A stretch of DNA of 64,000 nt from Sinorhizobium fredii NGR234. Its GTDB lineage: Bacteria > Pseudomonadota > Alphaproteobacteria > Rhizobiales > Rhizobiaceae. The DNA is taken from NCBI RefSeq assembly GCF_000018545.1, contig NC_012586.1:1798001-1862000 (forward strand), written 5' to 3'. This document shows positions 7,615 to 15,904 of this stretch, one piece after another (position 1 is the first letter of the stretch; each line of letters begins with the position of its first letter). Made by a program: the position numbers and the translations under genes. The notes under the pieces are model-generated. The model saw nothing but the letters and a program-made list of their open reading frames with translations. It had not been told where the DNA came from and made no database searches.

Positions 7615-8709
7615 ATGGGAGACCTCAGGCTTAAAAACCTCAACAAGTCGTTCGGCGCGGTTGACGTCCTGCACGACGTGAACCTTCAGATCGACAACGG
7701 CGAATTCGTCGTTTTCGTCGGTCCGTCGGGCTGCGGCAAGTCGACCCTGTTGCGCATCATCGCCGGTCTCGAGGACGTCACTTCCGGATCGATCGCCATC
7801 GGCGGGCGGGATGTCGGCGCGCTGTCGCCGGCCGAGCGAAAGATCGCCATGGTCTTCCAGTCCTACGCGCTCTATCCGCATATGAGCGTCCGCAAGAACC
7901 TCGCCTTCGGCCTCGAAAACCTCAAATTCAAGCGCGACGAGATCGACGCGCGGATCACCGAGGCCGCCCGCATGCTGGCCATCGAGCCCTATCTCGATCG
8001 CCGGCCGAAGCAGCTTTCGGGCGGGCAGCGCCAGCGCGTGGCGATCGGCCGGGCGATCGTGCGCGACCCGGAGATCTTCCTCTTCGACGAACCGCTCTCC
8101 AATCTCGACGCGGCACTGCGCGTCCAGACGCGCGCCGAGATCACCAAGTTGCATCGCGAAATGCAGACGACGATGATCTATGTCACCCACGACCAGGTCG
8201 AGGCGATGACCATGGCCGACAAGATCGTCGTGCTTCGGGCCGGCCGCATCGAGCAGGTGGGCACGCCGCTCGAACTCTTCGACCATCCGCGCAACCTCTT
8301 CGTTGCCGGCTTCCTCGGCTCACCGCGCATGAACATTTTGAAGGGCCGGATCGTGATCGGCGACGATCGCAGTGCCCTGGTGGACGTCGGCTATCCCACA
8401 CTGCTCCAGAGCGCTATCGATCCCGCCACGGTCACCGCGGGACAGGAGGTGCTTGCCGGCGTCCGGCCGGCGCATTTCGCCCTTTCCGACGGCGAAGGCC
8501 TGCCATTCGAGGTCCAGTATCACGAGAGCCTCGGCACCGAAACCTACGTTTACGGCAACCTTCAGGGACAATCGGAGCAGATCATCGTCCACCAGGCCGG
8601 CCATTTCGCGCCCTCGCCCGGTGCCGTTCTGAAGATCATGCCGATCGACGGCCGCCTGCATGTCTTCGACCCGGCGAGCGAGCTCGCGCTCGGTCACGGG
8701 AGGGTCTGA
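7615..8709 (+). CDS. ABC transporter ATP-binding protein (UgpC/MsmK/TogA type)
   Basis: A 364-aa nucleotide-binding subunit of a carbohydrate importer. Walker [10 protein letters not shown] lies at residues 36-44, the Q-loop in [14 protein letters not shown], the signature [14 protein letters not shown] near 133, Walker [14 protein letters not shown], and the H-loop in [15 protein letters not shown]-terminal extension of about 120 aa carries the TOBE regulatory domain, as in the MalK group. The start at 7615 follows a GGGAGCAGGCG ribosome-binding site; an upstream in-frame ATG at 7591 lacks one. It would energise the two permeases immediately downstream (2-bp gaps) for import of pectin-derived oligosaccharides captured by the binding protein at 1078-2355. 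Confidence 0.92.
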   Translation: MGDLRLKNLNKSFGAVDVLHDVNLQIDNGEFVVFVGPSGCGKSTLLRIIAGLEDVTSGSIAIGGRDVGALSPAERKIAMVFQSYALYPHMSVRKNLAFGLENLKFKRDEIDARITEAARMLAIEPYLDRRPKQLSGGQRQRVAIGRAIVRDPEIFLFDEPLSNLDAALRVQTRAEITKLHREMQTTMIYVTHDQVEAMTMADKIVVLRAGRIEQVGTPLELFDHPRNLFVAGFLGSPRMNILKGRIVIGDDRSALVDVGYPTLLQSAIDPATVTAGQEVLAGVRPAHFALSDGEGLPFEVQYHESLGTETYVYGNLQGQSEQIIVHQAGHFAPSPGAVLKIMPIDGRLHVFDPASELALGHGRV

Positions 8710-8711
8710 CC

Positions 8712-9701
8712 ATGGCTCCGTCGACAGGACTTGCGGACCGCGCACTCGACCTCGTCATGGCGCTCTTCGAGGCGCCGATCAACGCCGTCGAGCGACTGAT
8801 CGGCAGGGGGCGGATGCCCTATGTCTTCCTCGCGCCGAACCTCGTGCTCTTCGGCATCTTCACCTTCCTGCCAATCGGGATCGCCATCGGCTATGCGTTC
8901 ACCGGCGGAACCGATCTCCTGATCTCGAACCGCCCCTTCGTCGGCCTCGACAACTTCCGCACGCTTTTGACCTGCGAAAGTTACCTCGTGCCGGGGAGCT
9001 GCGAGGAATCGCTCTTCTGGACGGCGATTTGGAACACCCTCTGGTTCGTCGGCTTCAATGTCGCCGCCACGCTTCTCGTCGCCCTCGTCACGGCGCTGAT
9101 CCTCAACCGGGCGATCGCCGCACGCGGCTTCTTCCGGGCGATGTTCTTCTATCCGGTTCTCTTGTCGCCCGTGGTCATCGGCCTGATCTGGAAGTGGTTC
9201 CTCGACCGCAACGGACTGCTCAATGCCTTCCTGCAGATGCTCGGCGTGCCGCCGGAAATCTTCCTGCTCGATGTCGGCTGGTCGCGCTTCTTCGTGGTCG
9301 TCGTGTCGGTCTGGTTCCACATGGGCTTCTATACGCTGATCCTGCTCGCCGGCCTCCAGGCGATTCCCAAGGATCTCTACGAGGCCGCGGCGATCGACGC
9401 AGCCACGCCGTCGCGCACTCTCTTCCGCATCACCCTGCCGCTCCTCGGCCCGAACCTGCTCGTCGTCTTGATCCTGCTGATGATCCGCTCGGTGCAGATC
9501 TTCGACGAGGCCTGGGTGCTGACCAATGGCGGCGGCCCGGGCACGGCCAATACGTTCCTCGTCCAATACATCTACCAGATGGCCTTTGCCGGCGACCTCC
9601 GCCTGTTCGGGCTCGCCTCGGCCGCCTCCGTCCTCATGGGGCTGGTGCTTCTGGTGCTCACCCTGGCGCAGTTGCGCCTCGGCAAGAAGGTGGAGTCCTG
9701 A
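8712..9701 (+). CDS. ABC sugar transporter permease (UgpA/MalF-like)
   Basis: A 329-aa inner-membrane permease with about six membrane segments, the first at VFLAPNLVLFGIFTFLPIGI. The cytoplasmic EAA loop that docks on the ATPase reads EAAAIDAATPSRTLFRITLP, the normal form for carbohydrate importers. The start lies 2 bp after the ATPase stop codon. It pairs with the permease encoded immediately downstream and probably corresponds to TogM of oligogalacturonide transporters. The extracellular loop between the first two segments contains two cysteines (LLTCESYLVPGSCEES), a possible disulfide in the periplasm. Confidence 0.9.
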   Translation: MAPSTGLADRALDLVMALFEAPINAVERLIGRGRMPYVFLAPNLVLFGIFTFLPIGIAIGYAFTGGTDLLISNRPFVGLDNFRTLLTCESYLVPGSCEESLFWTAIWNTLWFVGFNVAATLLVALVTALILNRAIAARGFFRAMFFYPVLLSPVVIGLIWKWFLDRNGLLNAFLQMLGVPPEIFLLDVGWSRFFVVVVSVWFHMGFYTLILLAGLQAIPKDLYEAAAIDAATPSRTLFRITLPLLGPNLLVVLILLMIRSVQIFDEAWVLTNGGGPGTANTFLVQYIYQMAFAGDLRLFGLASAASVLMGLVLLVLTLAQLRLGKKVES

Positions 9702-9703
9702 TC

Positions 9704-10762
9704 ATGTCCGCCAATGTCAGTGCCATCGGCTTTTTCACCCGCACCCGGCGCACCGGCCGGATCGACATCACCGACATCCTCTCCTGGCTGTGGCTGATCG
9801 GCGGCACGCTCGCCGTGCTCGTCCCGGTGCTGTGGGCCGGCATGTCGTCGTTGAAGCCTGAGGCAGAAATCACCCGCTTCCCGCCCACTTTGCTGCCGCG
9901 GGCTGCCGTGCAGATGGAGGTCCAGGGTTTCGACAAGGCCCTGAGCCTCTGGAACGTCACGGTCGATGACGAGACCCGCGAAATGGCGATGGTCCGCCGC
10001 ATCGGGCTCAAGGCGCAGATGGTCGACCCGCAAAATCCCGGCGAGCCCGTCAGTGTCGATACCCGGACGATTTCGCCGGTGCAGCGGCTGACGGTCGCGA
10101 CGGAGAACTACACGGATCCGCTGACCCGTTTCAGCTTCCTGACCTTCCTCAAGAACTCGGTCTTCGTCACCTTCGTCGCGACGCTCCTGACGCTGGCCGT
10201 CAATGCGCTCGCCGCCTTCGCCCTGTCGAAATACCGCTTTCGCGGCGACAAGGCGATCTTCGTGCTGATCATCTCGACGATGATGATCCCGCTCACCGTG
10301 GTGATGGTGCCGGCCTATCTCGTCATCGTCGGCGTCGGCCTCGTCGACAATCTCTGGGGCGTCATCATCCCGACGGTCGCCTCGCCGACCGGCGTGTTCC
10401 TGCTCAGGCAATATATGCTGACGATTCCGGACGAACTGATCGAGGCGGCGCGGGTCGATGCGGCAAGCGAGTTCCGCATCTTCTGGCGCATCGTCCTGCC
10501 GCTGACCGCCCCGGCCCTTGCGGTTCTGGCGATCTTTTCGGTGCTGTGGCGCTGGAACGACTTCCTGTGGCCCCTGATCGTCTTGAGCAGCCGCGAGAAC
10601 TTCACGCTCCAGGTCGGCCTCAATGCCTTCCAGGGCGAGTTCTCGGTGCAATGGCACTATATTCTCGCCATGACCTTCCTGAGCCTCGTCCCGGTGACGC
10701 TGGTCTTCCTGTTCCTGCAGCGCTACATCACCACAGGCATTGCCGGAACCGGCATGAAATAG
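9704..10762 (+). CDS. ABC sugar transporter permease (UgpE/MalG-like, with long periplasmic insertion)
   Basis: A 352-aa permease, the last gene of the degradative operon. After the first membrane segment (about residues 25-48) there is an unusually long hydrophilic insertion of roughly 85 residues before LTFLKNSVFVTFVATLL; TogN-type permeases for oligouronides have a comparable loop. The EAA motif reads EAARVDAASEFRIFWRIVLP. The start is the ATG at 9704, two bases after the previous stop and with GGAG at 9692. The frame is open over 1 kb further upstream, but that stretch is only the off-frame image of the upstream permease. The C-terminus RYITTGIAGTGMK is typical of this subfamily. Confidence 0.9.
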   Translation: MSANVSAIGFFTRTRRTGRIDITDILSWLWLIGGTLAVLVPVLWAGMSSLKPEAEITRFPPTLLPRAAVQMEVQGFDKALSLWNVTVDDETREMAMVRRIGLKAQMVDPQNPGEPVSVDTRTISPVQRLTVATENYTDPLTRFSFLTFLKNSVFVTFVATLLTLAVNALAAFALSKYRFRGDKAIFVLIISTMMIPLTVVMVPAYLVIVGVGLVDNLWGVIIPTVASPTGVFLLRQYMLTIPDELIEAARVDAASEFRIFWRIVLPLTAPALAVLAIFSVLWRWNDFLWPLIVLSSRENFTLQVGLNAFQGEFSVQWHYILAMTFLSLVPVTLVFLFLQRYITTGIAGTGMK

Positions 10763-10807
10763 GTTCCTTAGAGGGGGGTATCGCCCATACACTTTCGACA
10801 ATCCGCC

Positions 10808-11848
10808 CTACCGCCGCGGCGGCGCGATGCTGCCCCTGAGGATCAGCCGGCAGCCAAGCTCGAGCCGATGGGCGGGACGCAGCGGATCGTTGGCGATCAG
10901 GCGTTGCTCGAGGAGCGAGAGCGCCGCCGCACCCAGGCGATCGGCCGGCATCTGGATGGTGCTGAGCGGCGGCGCGCTGAACTCGCCCGGCACGATGTCG
11001 TCGAAACCGAGCACCGATATATCTTCCGGCACGCGAATGCCGGCCTCGGCAAGCGCCTCCAGGCAGCCGAGCGCCAGGTTGTCGGCCGCACAGAAGATTG
11101 CCGTGACGCCCCGGAGCTTTCGGTCCGCTTGCAAGAGCGCGCGGATCACCTGTTTGCCGTGGCGCGGCTCGTAGCTTTCCGCGACCACGACCATGTTCTC
11201 CGGCGCCGGCAGGCCGGCTACCAGATGCGCATCCACATATCCGTCGTAGCGCCGCCGGATCGTCGTGCGTCCCTGCCACGTCAGGTGCAGGATGCGGCGG
11301 TGCCCGAGCGACAGCAGATGCTCGGTGCCGAGCCGCGCCCCGAAACGGTTTTCGACCGTCACGGTATCGACCAGCATCGAGGGGTCCTCGCCGTTGAGGA
11401 TGACCATCGACTTGTCGAGCACGGAAAGCGCCCGGATGAGTTCCGGCCTGTCGTCGTTGAGGACGAGGATGCCGTCGACGTTCTCGACCTCAGCCGCTTG
11501 GCGCACCTCGGCCGGATCGAGGCGGGTACTGGCGCTGACGAAAGGAACGATGCGGATTCCTCGCCTCTCGCATTCGCGCCGCACGCCATTGAGGATCGTC
11601 CAGCTCACCATGTTGAGGTCGCTCTGCGGCGCCGCGTCGCTCGTCAAGGCGAGCAGCACGACGCGCACCGTCGCGATCGTCGCCTTTTTCCGCCGGCTTT
11701 CGAGATAGCCGAGCCGGCGTGCGGATTCGAGAACCCGCTCGCGCACCTCGACAGTCAACGGCGCGGTGCCGTTGAGGGCGTGCGACGCCGTGCTGAGCGA
11801 AACTCCCGCCTCGCGCGCGACATCCTTGAGATTGGTTTTTCGATCCAC
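10808..11848 (-). CDS. LacI-family transcriptional repressor
   Basis: A 346-aa regulator with the N-terminal LacI helix-turn-helix (NLKDVAREAGVSLSTASHAL, residues about 6-25) and hinge, followed by a periplasmic-binding-protein-like effector domain. It lies convergent to the transporter operon and probably represses the pectin locus until an oligouronide or keto-deoxy intermediate is bound. The two identical palindromes at 2370-2385 and 2513-2528 are the best operator candidates; I see no copy in front of this gene, so it may not be autoregulated. The effector is unknown. Confidence 0.9.
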   Translation of the reverse strand: MDRKTNLKDVAREAGVSLSTASHALNGTAPLTVEVRERVLESARRLGYLESRRKKATIATVRVVLLALTSDAAPQSDLNMVSWTILNGVRRECERRGIRIVPFVSASTRLDPAEVRQAAEVENVDGILVLNDDRPELIRALSVLDKSMVILNGEDPSMLVDTVTVENRFGARLGTEHLLSLGHRRILHLTWQGRTTIRRRYDGYVDAHLVAGLPAPENMVVVAESYEPRHGKQVIRALLQADRKLRGVTAIFCAADNLALGCLEALAEAGIRVPEDISVLGFDDIVPGEFSAPPLSTIQMPADRLGAAALSLLEQRLIANDPLRPAHRLELGCRLILRGSIAPPRR

Positions 11849-11869
11849 GATCCGACCCTATCCGGCCCG

Positions 11870-11913
11870 TTGCAGCGCCGCGGATGCGCCCAGTCCGGCG
11901 CATGGCGCTGCAA
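11870..11913. repeat. Long imperfect palindrome upstream of the LacI gene (rhizobial intergenic-repeat type)
   Basis: TTGCAGCGCC (11870-11879) pairs with GGCGCTGCAA (11904-11913), and inside it ATGCGCC (11884-11890) pairs with GGCGCAT (11897-11903), leaving a 4-nt bulge. The outer arms resemble the GCAGCG/CGCTGC palindromes common in rhizobial intergenic elements. It lies 21 bp upstream of the LacI start codon, so it could also be in the 5' leader. The rest of 11914-12110 shows no gene that I can support. Confidence 0.45.
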
Positions 11914-12110
11914 AGCAACCTCAGCACAGTCTCAAACCATACAAGCACGGCATCCCGCAAGCTCAAAGCTTTCAAAGGGATCGGTGCCGGTCAGCACCGT
12001 TTGCCGCCGTGATGAAGGCTCCGCTGCGGGCATTGCGGACAATCCCAGCCAGGAACATTGACATGCCCGTCGGTAAATGAGAACATAAAGTGAACAAACC
12101 GGAGTTTTCC

Positions 12111-12308
12111 ATGACTCACACAGAGCAAGTCATCGAGCGTGCAATGGCGGCGGTCGCGGCGGCCCGCCGGCAGCGAGAGCGCGATCAGGAGCGGCGGCGG
12201 CAAACATTCGGACGCATTCCGGTGGGACTTCCCTTGCCCACGCTCAGGCGCGGCGTGCAGCTTTCACTCGAACTGGACACGCGCCCGCAGGGCAGTGGTC
12301 CGATTTAA
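12111..12308 (+). CDS. Small arginine-rich hypothetical protein (65 aa)
   Basis: A short ORF starting MTHTEQVIERAMAAVAAARR with a well-placed ribosome-binding site (CCGGAG, seven bases upstream of ATG). The N-terminal half is predicted as one charged amphipathic helix rich in Arg, Gln and Glu (RQRERDQERRRQ); the C-terminal half is VGLPLPTLRRGVQLSLELD. A GTG at 12090 could extend it by seven residues. The third codon position is mostly G or C, consistent with coding. I recognise no family. It lies between the LacI gene and bgsA, convergent with bgsA. It may be a spurious ORF. Confidence 0.4.
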   Translation: MTHTEQVIERAMAAVAAARRQRERDQERRRQTFGRIPVGLPLPTLRRGVQLSLELDTRPQGSGPI

Positions 12309-12344
12309 AGCACGCCGCATTCAATCGTCTTCCACAGGCAAGCA

Positions 12345-14339
12345 TCAGGCGGTGCGCGTTCGCCCGAAGGCCCGCAGCAACAGGTTCACCGAGACCGCCA
12401 CCTTGTCGATGTCAGGAACGTCTTGGGAATAGTTGCCGGTGTAGAGCTTGATGATCATCTTGTCGCGCTCGAAACCGCGCAGGTCGAAATGGAGATGCAG
12501 GTAATAGCGCCGCCTGTCGCCGGAACGGCTGATGTCGCCGCGTCGCTGCGTCACCTGCTTGAGTTCGGTCTGAAGCGGCGGGAAGCCATCGAGATTGAGG
12601 GTGACGCGGGTTGACTTGAACCGCGTTTCTGTTGGCACCGCCACGACCGCCTTGTCGAGCGAAAGGCTCACCAGGCTTGCCGCGCTGCCATCGACCTCGG
12701 CGGCTTCATCGAGCTTGAAAGCCTGGAGAAGGCGTCGCGGCTTCTCGAAGCAGATCAGCGAGGCGATGACGAGCACGACGATGTTGATGCCCGACCAGAG
12801 CGCCGCGATCGTCGAGAACGACCCCTCGATATGTGCGGTCTCCGGAACGATGTTGATCAGCAGTCCCGCCGCAGTGACGACGATGAAAGCGGCGATCCAG
12901 GTAAAGGTATAGGCGTCGAACAGGTTTGCCTCGTTGCCGCTGCCCTTCGGGGTCACCTTAAAGGGCTTGCCGAACGGCCGCACCAGGCTGGAAAGCACCG
13001 TCGGCAGCATGCGAAAGGTCGCGAACGTCCCGACGGCGGTGGAAACCAGAGGCAGGTAGCGGGTCGGCGCCAGCCAGAGCATCAGCAGGAAATAGGCGGT
13101 CAGCAGCGGTATCTGGTTCGAAACGTAGTCGGTGACATTGGTGAAATAGAGCGGCAGGGCGCCGAACCAGAGATAGACGATCGGGACGAGAAGCACCGCG
13201 AAGCGGACGAGGTATTGCACCAGCCAGGACATCGGCAGGAACATGATCCGCTGGAAGAGCGAGAGCCCCGGCCCGCGCAGGGGACCGTTATGCAGGTAGA
13301 GCGTCTGGATTCCGCCCTGGCACCAGCGTTCGCGCTGCACGAAATAGCCGGTCAGGTTCTCGGCCGCCAGGCCCATCGACAGCCGCTCGTTCAGATAGCG
13401 GGTCTTGTACCCCTTGTTGAGCATCGAAAGCGTCGTCAGCAGGTCCTCGGTGATCGACTCGGTCGGAAAGCCGCCGATCGTATCGACCGCCGCGCGGCGT
13501 GCGATCGAGCAGGAGCCACAGCAGAAACTCACGTCCCAGCCATCCCGGCTCGGCGCGATCTCGTCGAAAAACAGGCGCTGTTCATCCGGCCAGATATTTT
13601 CGAGGCCAAGATTGGATTGCACCGGATCCACGTTGAAGAAGTGCTGCGGCGTCTGCACGATGCCGATGGTCTCGTCCTGGAAGAACGGCAAGGTCCGCTT
13701 GAGGAAATGGCGATAGGGCACGAAGTCCGCGTCGAAGACGGCAACGAAGTCTCCGGAGCTGACCTGCAATCCGTTGTTCATGTTGCCGGCCTTGGCATGA
13801 GCGTTGTCGCTGCGCGTCACATGGACGGCGCCTCGCCCCTCGCAGAAGGTCTTCAGCCAGTCGCGCCGCCCGTCGTCGAGTACATAGACGGCGAGCTTGT
13901 CCTTCGGATAGTCGAGCGCCAGCGCCCCGACGATCGTGCGTTCCAGCACGTCGAGAGGTTCGTTGTAGGTCGGTATGAAAATGTCGACGCTTGGCAGCGC
14001 GCTCTCCGGCCGCGCGAAGAAACGCCGCGCGAGCTGGTCCGCCTCGGCGCTGCGGTCGACATAGCGGCTCATCAGGATGAGGAACAGCACGACCTCGGAA
14101 AAGGCGAGGAGCTCGACAGCAAACACGAACCAGACCCAATAGAAATTGGCGCCGTCATTCGGATAGGGCAGAACGGTTTCGGTGAAGCGCCAGAGCATGT
14201 AGCGCAGCGCCACGGCTGCGACGAAAGCACAGGTGAGCGCCCGCGCCCAGCTTCGACGACGCGACCAATTGGATGGCCCGAGCAAAAAGAAGGCGATGAC
14301 CAGGAGGGTCGGCGCCAGTGCTAGAAGAGATTGAACCAC
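12345..14339 (-). CDS. bgsA: Mixed-linkage beta-glucan synthase (BgsA), cellulose-synthase-like GT2
   Basis: A 664-aa membrane glycosyltransferase. Two N-terminal membrane segments are followed by the GT2 domain with the processive-synthase motifs: DIFIPTYNEPLDVLERT, YVLDDGRRDW (first Asp), FDADF (second), SITEDLLT (TED, catalytic base) and QRERWCQGG (QxxRW). Several further membrane segments follow, then a soluble C-terminal tail of about 100 residues. In S. meliloti the homologous bgsA product makes a linear mixed (1-3)(1-4)-beta-D-glucan from UDP-glucose when c-di-GMP binds its C-terminal region, which lacks a classical PilZ domain, as here. The start is a GTG overlapping the end of bgsB by 19 bp. 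The neighbouring bgsB and GGDEF/EAL gene support the name. Confidence 0.85.
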   Translation of the reverse strand: MVQSLLALAPTLLVIAFFLLGPSNWSRRRSWARALTCAFVAAVALRYMLWRFTETVLPYPNDGANFYWVWFVFAVELLAFSEVVLFLILMSRYVDRSAEADQLARRFFARPESALPSVDIFIPTYNEPLDVLERTIVGALALDYPKDKLAVYVLDDGRRDWLKTFCEGRGAVHVTRSDNAHAKAGNMNNGLQVSSGDFVAVFDADFVPYRHFLKRTLPFFQDETIGIVQTPQHFFNVDPVQSNLGLENIWPDEQRLFFDEIAPSRDGWDVSFCCGSCSIARRAAVDTIGGFPTESITEDLLTTLSMLNKGYKTRYLNERLSMGLAAENLTGYFVQRERWCQGGIQTLYLHNGPLRGPGLSLFQRIMFLPMSWLVQYLVRFAVLLVPIVYLWFGALPLYFTNVTDYVSNQIPLLTAYFLLMLWLAPTRYLPLVSTAVGTFATFRMLPTVLSSLVRPFGKPFKVTPKGSGNEANLFDAYTFTWIAAFIVVTAAGLLINIVPETAHIEGSFSTIAALWSGINIVVLVIASLICFEKPRRLLQAFKLDEAAEVDGSAASLVSLSLDKAVVAVPTETRFKSTRVTLNLDGFPPLQTELKQVTQRRGDISRSGDRRRYYLHLHFDLRGFERDKMIIKLYTGNYSQDVPDIDKVAVSVNLLLRAFGRTRTA

Positions 14340-15553
14340 AGGCTTTCAAACCACTGTGTCAGACGGATATTGCGTTTCGAGAAGCGCACCTGCGCCGTTC
14401 GCCCCACCTGGCAGAAATTGGCGAAGTCGGTGTTGAGCGCCGACGGCGTCAGCGCGACGCGAATCCGTGCATTGCGCTCCTCGGTCTCCGGCTCGTTGGC
14501 GGCGAGCGAATCTTTCTCGACGACCGCGGAACTGCCTTTGACCGCCTGGACCCGACCCTTGAAGACCTCAGCGCGACCGAACAGCCGGACTTCCGCCTCG
14601 CGGCCGGGATAGATATCGTCGTAATCGACCTCGGGAACGAGAATATCGACGAACAGTTCGCGGCAGTCGAGGATGCGCAGCATCTCGTTGTTCAGCATGA
14701 CGTTCGAGCCGCTGACGATGTTCCGGCTCCAAACGACGCCGCTGAACGGCGAGGGAACCGTTGCCTGCTCGAGATTGCGGACGCGCTTGTCCTCCTCGAT
14801 CAACTGCTGCTCGGTCTGACCGGCTCGAGTGTCGTTCTCCGCTATGCGGGTGTTGAGGTCGTTGATGCGAACGATCACCTCGTCCTGGCGCTGCCGGGAA
14901 TAGGGCACGTCGTTCTGGCCGTCACCCATGACGAAAATGCCTTGGCGGAGCGCATCGAGGCGTTGCTGCAGCAAGTCGACGGTCAGATTGCTGATCTCGA
15001 CCTCGCCGCCCGTTGCGGCGCCGGCGGCCTCGGCCGACTCCACCATCTTTCGCGTGAAGATGCCCTTCGATTCCAGTTCCTGCCGGCGGTCGAGGTCGAC
15101 CTTGGCCACCACGTCCTGGGCGCGCGACACCTCGACGCGCTTCTCGAGAATCCGCAATTGCCGTTCGAGACTGGCGATGGTCGCGCTCTGGAAGACGCCC
15201 AGCCGTTGTGCAAGTTCGTCGCGCAGCAGGGCGAGTTCGTCCCGCTCCCGTCGCAGCGCCGCGACGCGCTCGCGCGCGGTTCCCTGCTCGGCCCGAAGCG
15301 AAGCCAGGACGGAGCGGTTGACGCGCTCGTTGCGGATGATCGCGAGTGTCTCGCCTTCCGTCACCGGCGTGCCGATGCGCGGCGGAGGCTTGGCGATCTC
15401 GCCATCGATCGGCGCATTGATGATGGCAAAGCGGGCGTTGACCGTGCCATCCAGGCTGGTATAGCCGGTCAACCCAGGCAGCAGGACGGCGATGGCGAGC
15501 GCCAGGAGCAGAATGCCGATCGAGATACGCGTAATACGATGATTGAGGATCAC
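14321..15553 (-). CDS. bgsB: Membrane-fusion (HlyD-like) protein for mixed-linkage beta-glucan export (BgsB)
   Basis: A 410-aa protein with one N-terminal membrane segment (ISIGILLLALAIAVLLPGL), a biotinyl/lipoyl-like half (GTVNARFAIINAPIDGEI), a long coiled-coil hairpin in the middle (about 90-250), and a second barrel half (ATVPSPFSGVVWSRN). This is the membrane-fusion protein layout. In S. meliloti bgsB lies in an operon with bgsA and is needed to make or export the glucan. I chose the GTG at 15553 because a strong ribosome-binding site (GAGGAGGAA) lies eight bases upstream; an in-frame GTG at 15601 lacks one. Its 3' end overlaps bgsA. Confidence 0.83.
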   Translation of the reverse strand: MILNHRITRISIGILLLALAIAVLLPGLTGYTSLDGTVNARFAIINAPIDGEIAKPPPRIGTPVTEGETLAIIRNERVNRSVLASLRAEQGTARERVAALRRERDELALLRDELAQRLGVFQSATIASLERQLRILEKRVEVSRAQDVVAKVDLDRRQELESKGIFTRKMVESAEAAGAATGGEVEISNLTVDLLQQRLDALRQGIFVMGDGQNDVPYSRQRQDEVIVRINDLNTRIAENDTRAGQTEQQLIEEDKRVRNLEQATVPSPFSGVVWSRNIVSGSNVMLNNEMLRILDCRELFVDILVPEVDYDDIYPGREAEVRLFGRAEVFKGRVQAVKGSSAVVEKDSLAANEPETEERNARIRVALTPSALNTDFANFCQVGRTAQVRFSKRNIRLTQWFESLWFNLF

Positions 15554-15904
15554 CTTCGCCGTTCCTCCTCGTTGTCCAGCGAAAATTGCCGATGCCGACA
15601 CCCATCAGAATTTATCGTGATTCAGCGTTGAACAACCCTCAATATTGCAGGCTTTGGTAGTGCAGCCATAAAAAAGCCAAGGTTTGACCCCGCAAAACCG
15701 AGCGTTTTCTCGATGGGGGCCGACGGAGATACCCTGAGAAATCGGTTACTGATCGAACGCCCGGCATTGACCAGAAAAATGGCCGCGATAATTTCTGGAC
15801 GAAGGGTTGAATTGAGCGACAACCCCGAATGGGGACAATACGATACCGCCGCCGGTTGCGGCACCCTTCAAACGAGCGCAAATAGAAAGGCAACGGAGAC
15901 CGGC
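15554..15904. other. Divergent intergenic region between bgsB and the GGDEF/EAL gene
   Basis: This 351-bp region must carry the bgsBA promoter and the promoter of the signalling operon. It is less GC-rich than its surroundings around 15620-15800. The downstream gene's frame stays open back to 15713 but has no ribosome-binding site there. I see no convincing operator or terminator. Confidence 0.4.

Noticed and set aside
8660..9703. A 348-codon N-terminal extension of the second pectin permease
   Set aside because: It is the off-frame reading of the first permease gene; the true start at 9704 has a ribosome-binding site and begins a normal permease.
12831..14324. A 497-codon plus-strand frame opposite bgsA
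   Set aside because: Shadow of the glycosyltransferase, which has all synthase motifs on the minus strand.
15713..15904. A 64-codon N-terminal extension of the GGDEF/EAL protein
   Set aside because: No ribosome-binding site at the upstream start and no conserved sequence; the ATG at 15905 has GGAG at a good distance.
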